Positions 63,801 through 64,000 of a stretch of 64,000 nt of DNA are shown one piece after another. The position numbers and the translations under genes are program-made. The notes beneath the pieces were generated by a model. The model was given only the letters and a program-made list of their open reading frames with translations. It was not told the DNA's origin and did no database searches. The DNA is from Micromussa lordhowensis. Taxonomy: Eukaryota; Cnidaria; Anthozoa; Scleractinia; Lobophylliidae. The stretch is taken from positions 21,423,812 to 21,487,811 of the forward strand of contig OZ026608.1 of NCBI GenBank assembly GCA_964020085.1, given 5' to 3'. Position 1 is the stretch's first letter. Each line of letters starts with the position of its first letter.

Positions 63801-64000
63801 TGAAGTGCCAACCTAGCAAAACATTTTGCTGCAAACCGCGCCTCTTAAAGTGCCCGTGAAGCCGAGCTATGTCAAATTTGCCAAGGGGACCCCCAGCGCG
63901 CGTTTTCTGAAATTCTGCAAAGTTGGGACCAGGGGAAACTACTGCAAAAAGAAGGCCAGAAAAAACACCCTGGCGCCAATGCCATCATGTCCTAACTAGG
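60889..64000 (+). repeat. 3-monomer higher-order repeat (621 bp) running off the window
   Basis: Three monomer types alternate. Type A has CTTGAAGTGCTAACC and AGCAAAAC; type B has CTTGAAGTGCCAACC and AGCAAAAC; type C has CTTAAAGTGCCAACC and AGCAGAAC. Reading the AACTA mark of each unit, the order is B 60889, C 61096, A 61303, B 61510, A 61717, B 61924, C 62131, A 62338, B 62545, C 62752, A 62959, B 63166, C 63373, A 63580, B 63787, with the next unit cut by the window end. One C is missing between 61510 and 61717. Type A mostly starts AACTAAAATTT, but the unit at 62959 starts AACTAGGATTT. The pattern continues past the window. Confidence 0.93.

Larger units (their letters stand above)
1..64000 (+). 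repeat. 207-bp satellite DNA array, 309 head-to-tail monomers
   Basis: The same unit recurs every 207 bp from the first base to the last, always in one orientation. Landmarks of each unit, numbered from CATCATG as position 1, are TAACTAG (11-17), CTTGAAGTGCC (24-34), CTTAAAGTGCC (69-79), GGGGACCCCC (110-119), GCGCGCG (121-127), an A5 run (171-175), an A6 run (185-190) and GGCGCC (197-202). Unit starts at 1 and about 63,983 leave 309 whole monomers and a net drift of about +19 bp. The drift comes from one- or two-base indels, many in the A6 run. No interruption longer than a few bases was seen, so the window has no gene-bearing or unique stretch. Long homogeneous arrays like this are typical of eukaryotic centromeric, pericentromeric or subtelomeric heterochromatin. 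Which of these applies, and the host, cannot be told from the sequence. The family is not one I recognise. Confidence 0.98.

Noticed and set aside
1..64000. Roughly 60-90 residue open reading frames on both strands in most monomers
   Set aside because: They are the same few frames repeated by a 207-bp period divisible by three. They have no ribosome-binding or promoter context, are broken by frequent one-base indels in other units, and show no recognisable domain.
1..64000. CRISPR array
   Set aside because: The repeating unit is 207 bp with no unique spacers; variation is scattered single-base change, and there are no cas genes.
1..64000. Origin in a tRNA, 5S rRNA or transposon terminal repeat
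   Set aside because: I could not find tRNA A/B box pairs, a 5S-like internal control region, terminal inverted repeats or target-site duplications in the monomer. A database search could still find a distant match.
1..64000. Telomere-type repeats or an inverted segment marking an array edge
   Set aside because: No TTAGGG- or TTTAGGG-type run and no reverse-oriented monomer were seen; both window ends are inside the array.

Overview
The whole 64 kb window is one uninterrupted head-to-tail satellite DNA array with a basic period of 207 bp. Taking CATCATG as the start of each unit, the first unit begins at base 1 and the last recognisable start is at about 63,983. That gives 309 complete monomers plus an 18-base partial one, with a net gain of only about 19 bp over exactly 309 x 207. 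All monomers lie in the same orientation. I found no protein-coding gene, rRNA or tRNA gene, transposable element, CRISPR array or unique spacer, and both window edges lie inside the array.

A long, homogeneous tandem array of nucleosome-scale units points to a eukaryotic nuclear genome and to centromeric, pericentromeric or subtelomeric heterochromatin. I do not recognise the monomer family and cannot say whether the host is a plant, animal or other eukaryote. The consensus monomer is about 50% G+C and carries eight CpG sites. Most variation falls in monomer positions of about 8-45 and 181-207, while about 46-180 is much more constant.

The array is a patchwork of local multi-monomer duplications, which I recognised from shared rare substitutions and indels. 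They are: a 4-mer (about 1.65-3.3 kb); a mosaic 13-mer (4.15-9.1 kb); a 9-mer (8.5-12.4 kb); a 3-mer (12.5-13.7 kb, with a relative at 16.8-17.4 kb); a 10-mer (19-22.6 kb); nested 8-mer and 16-mer repeats (30.2-34.2 kb); a 12-mer (33.9-38.1 kb); a 6-mer (37.9-40.4 kb); a 12-mer family in two full and two altered copies (41.6-51.8 kb); a 9-mer (51.9-55.5 kb); an 8-mer (55.5-57.8 kb); a 2-mer (57.8-58.6 kb); and a regular 3-mer (about 60.9 kb to the window end). About 14-17 kb and 58.6-60.9 kb show no clear higher-order pattern.

There are no genes to work together. The many short reading frames exist because 207 is divisible by three, so the same frames recur in every monomer. Any role would be structural (chromatin, kinetochore or heterochromatin) or through non-coding transcripts; that is inference, not something the sequence shows.
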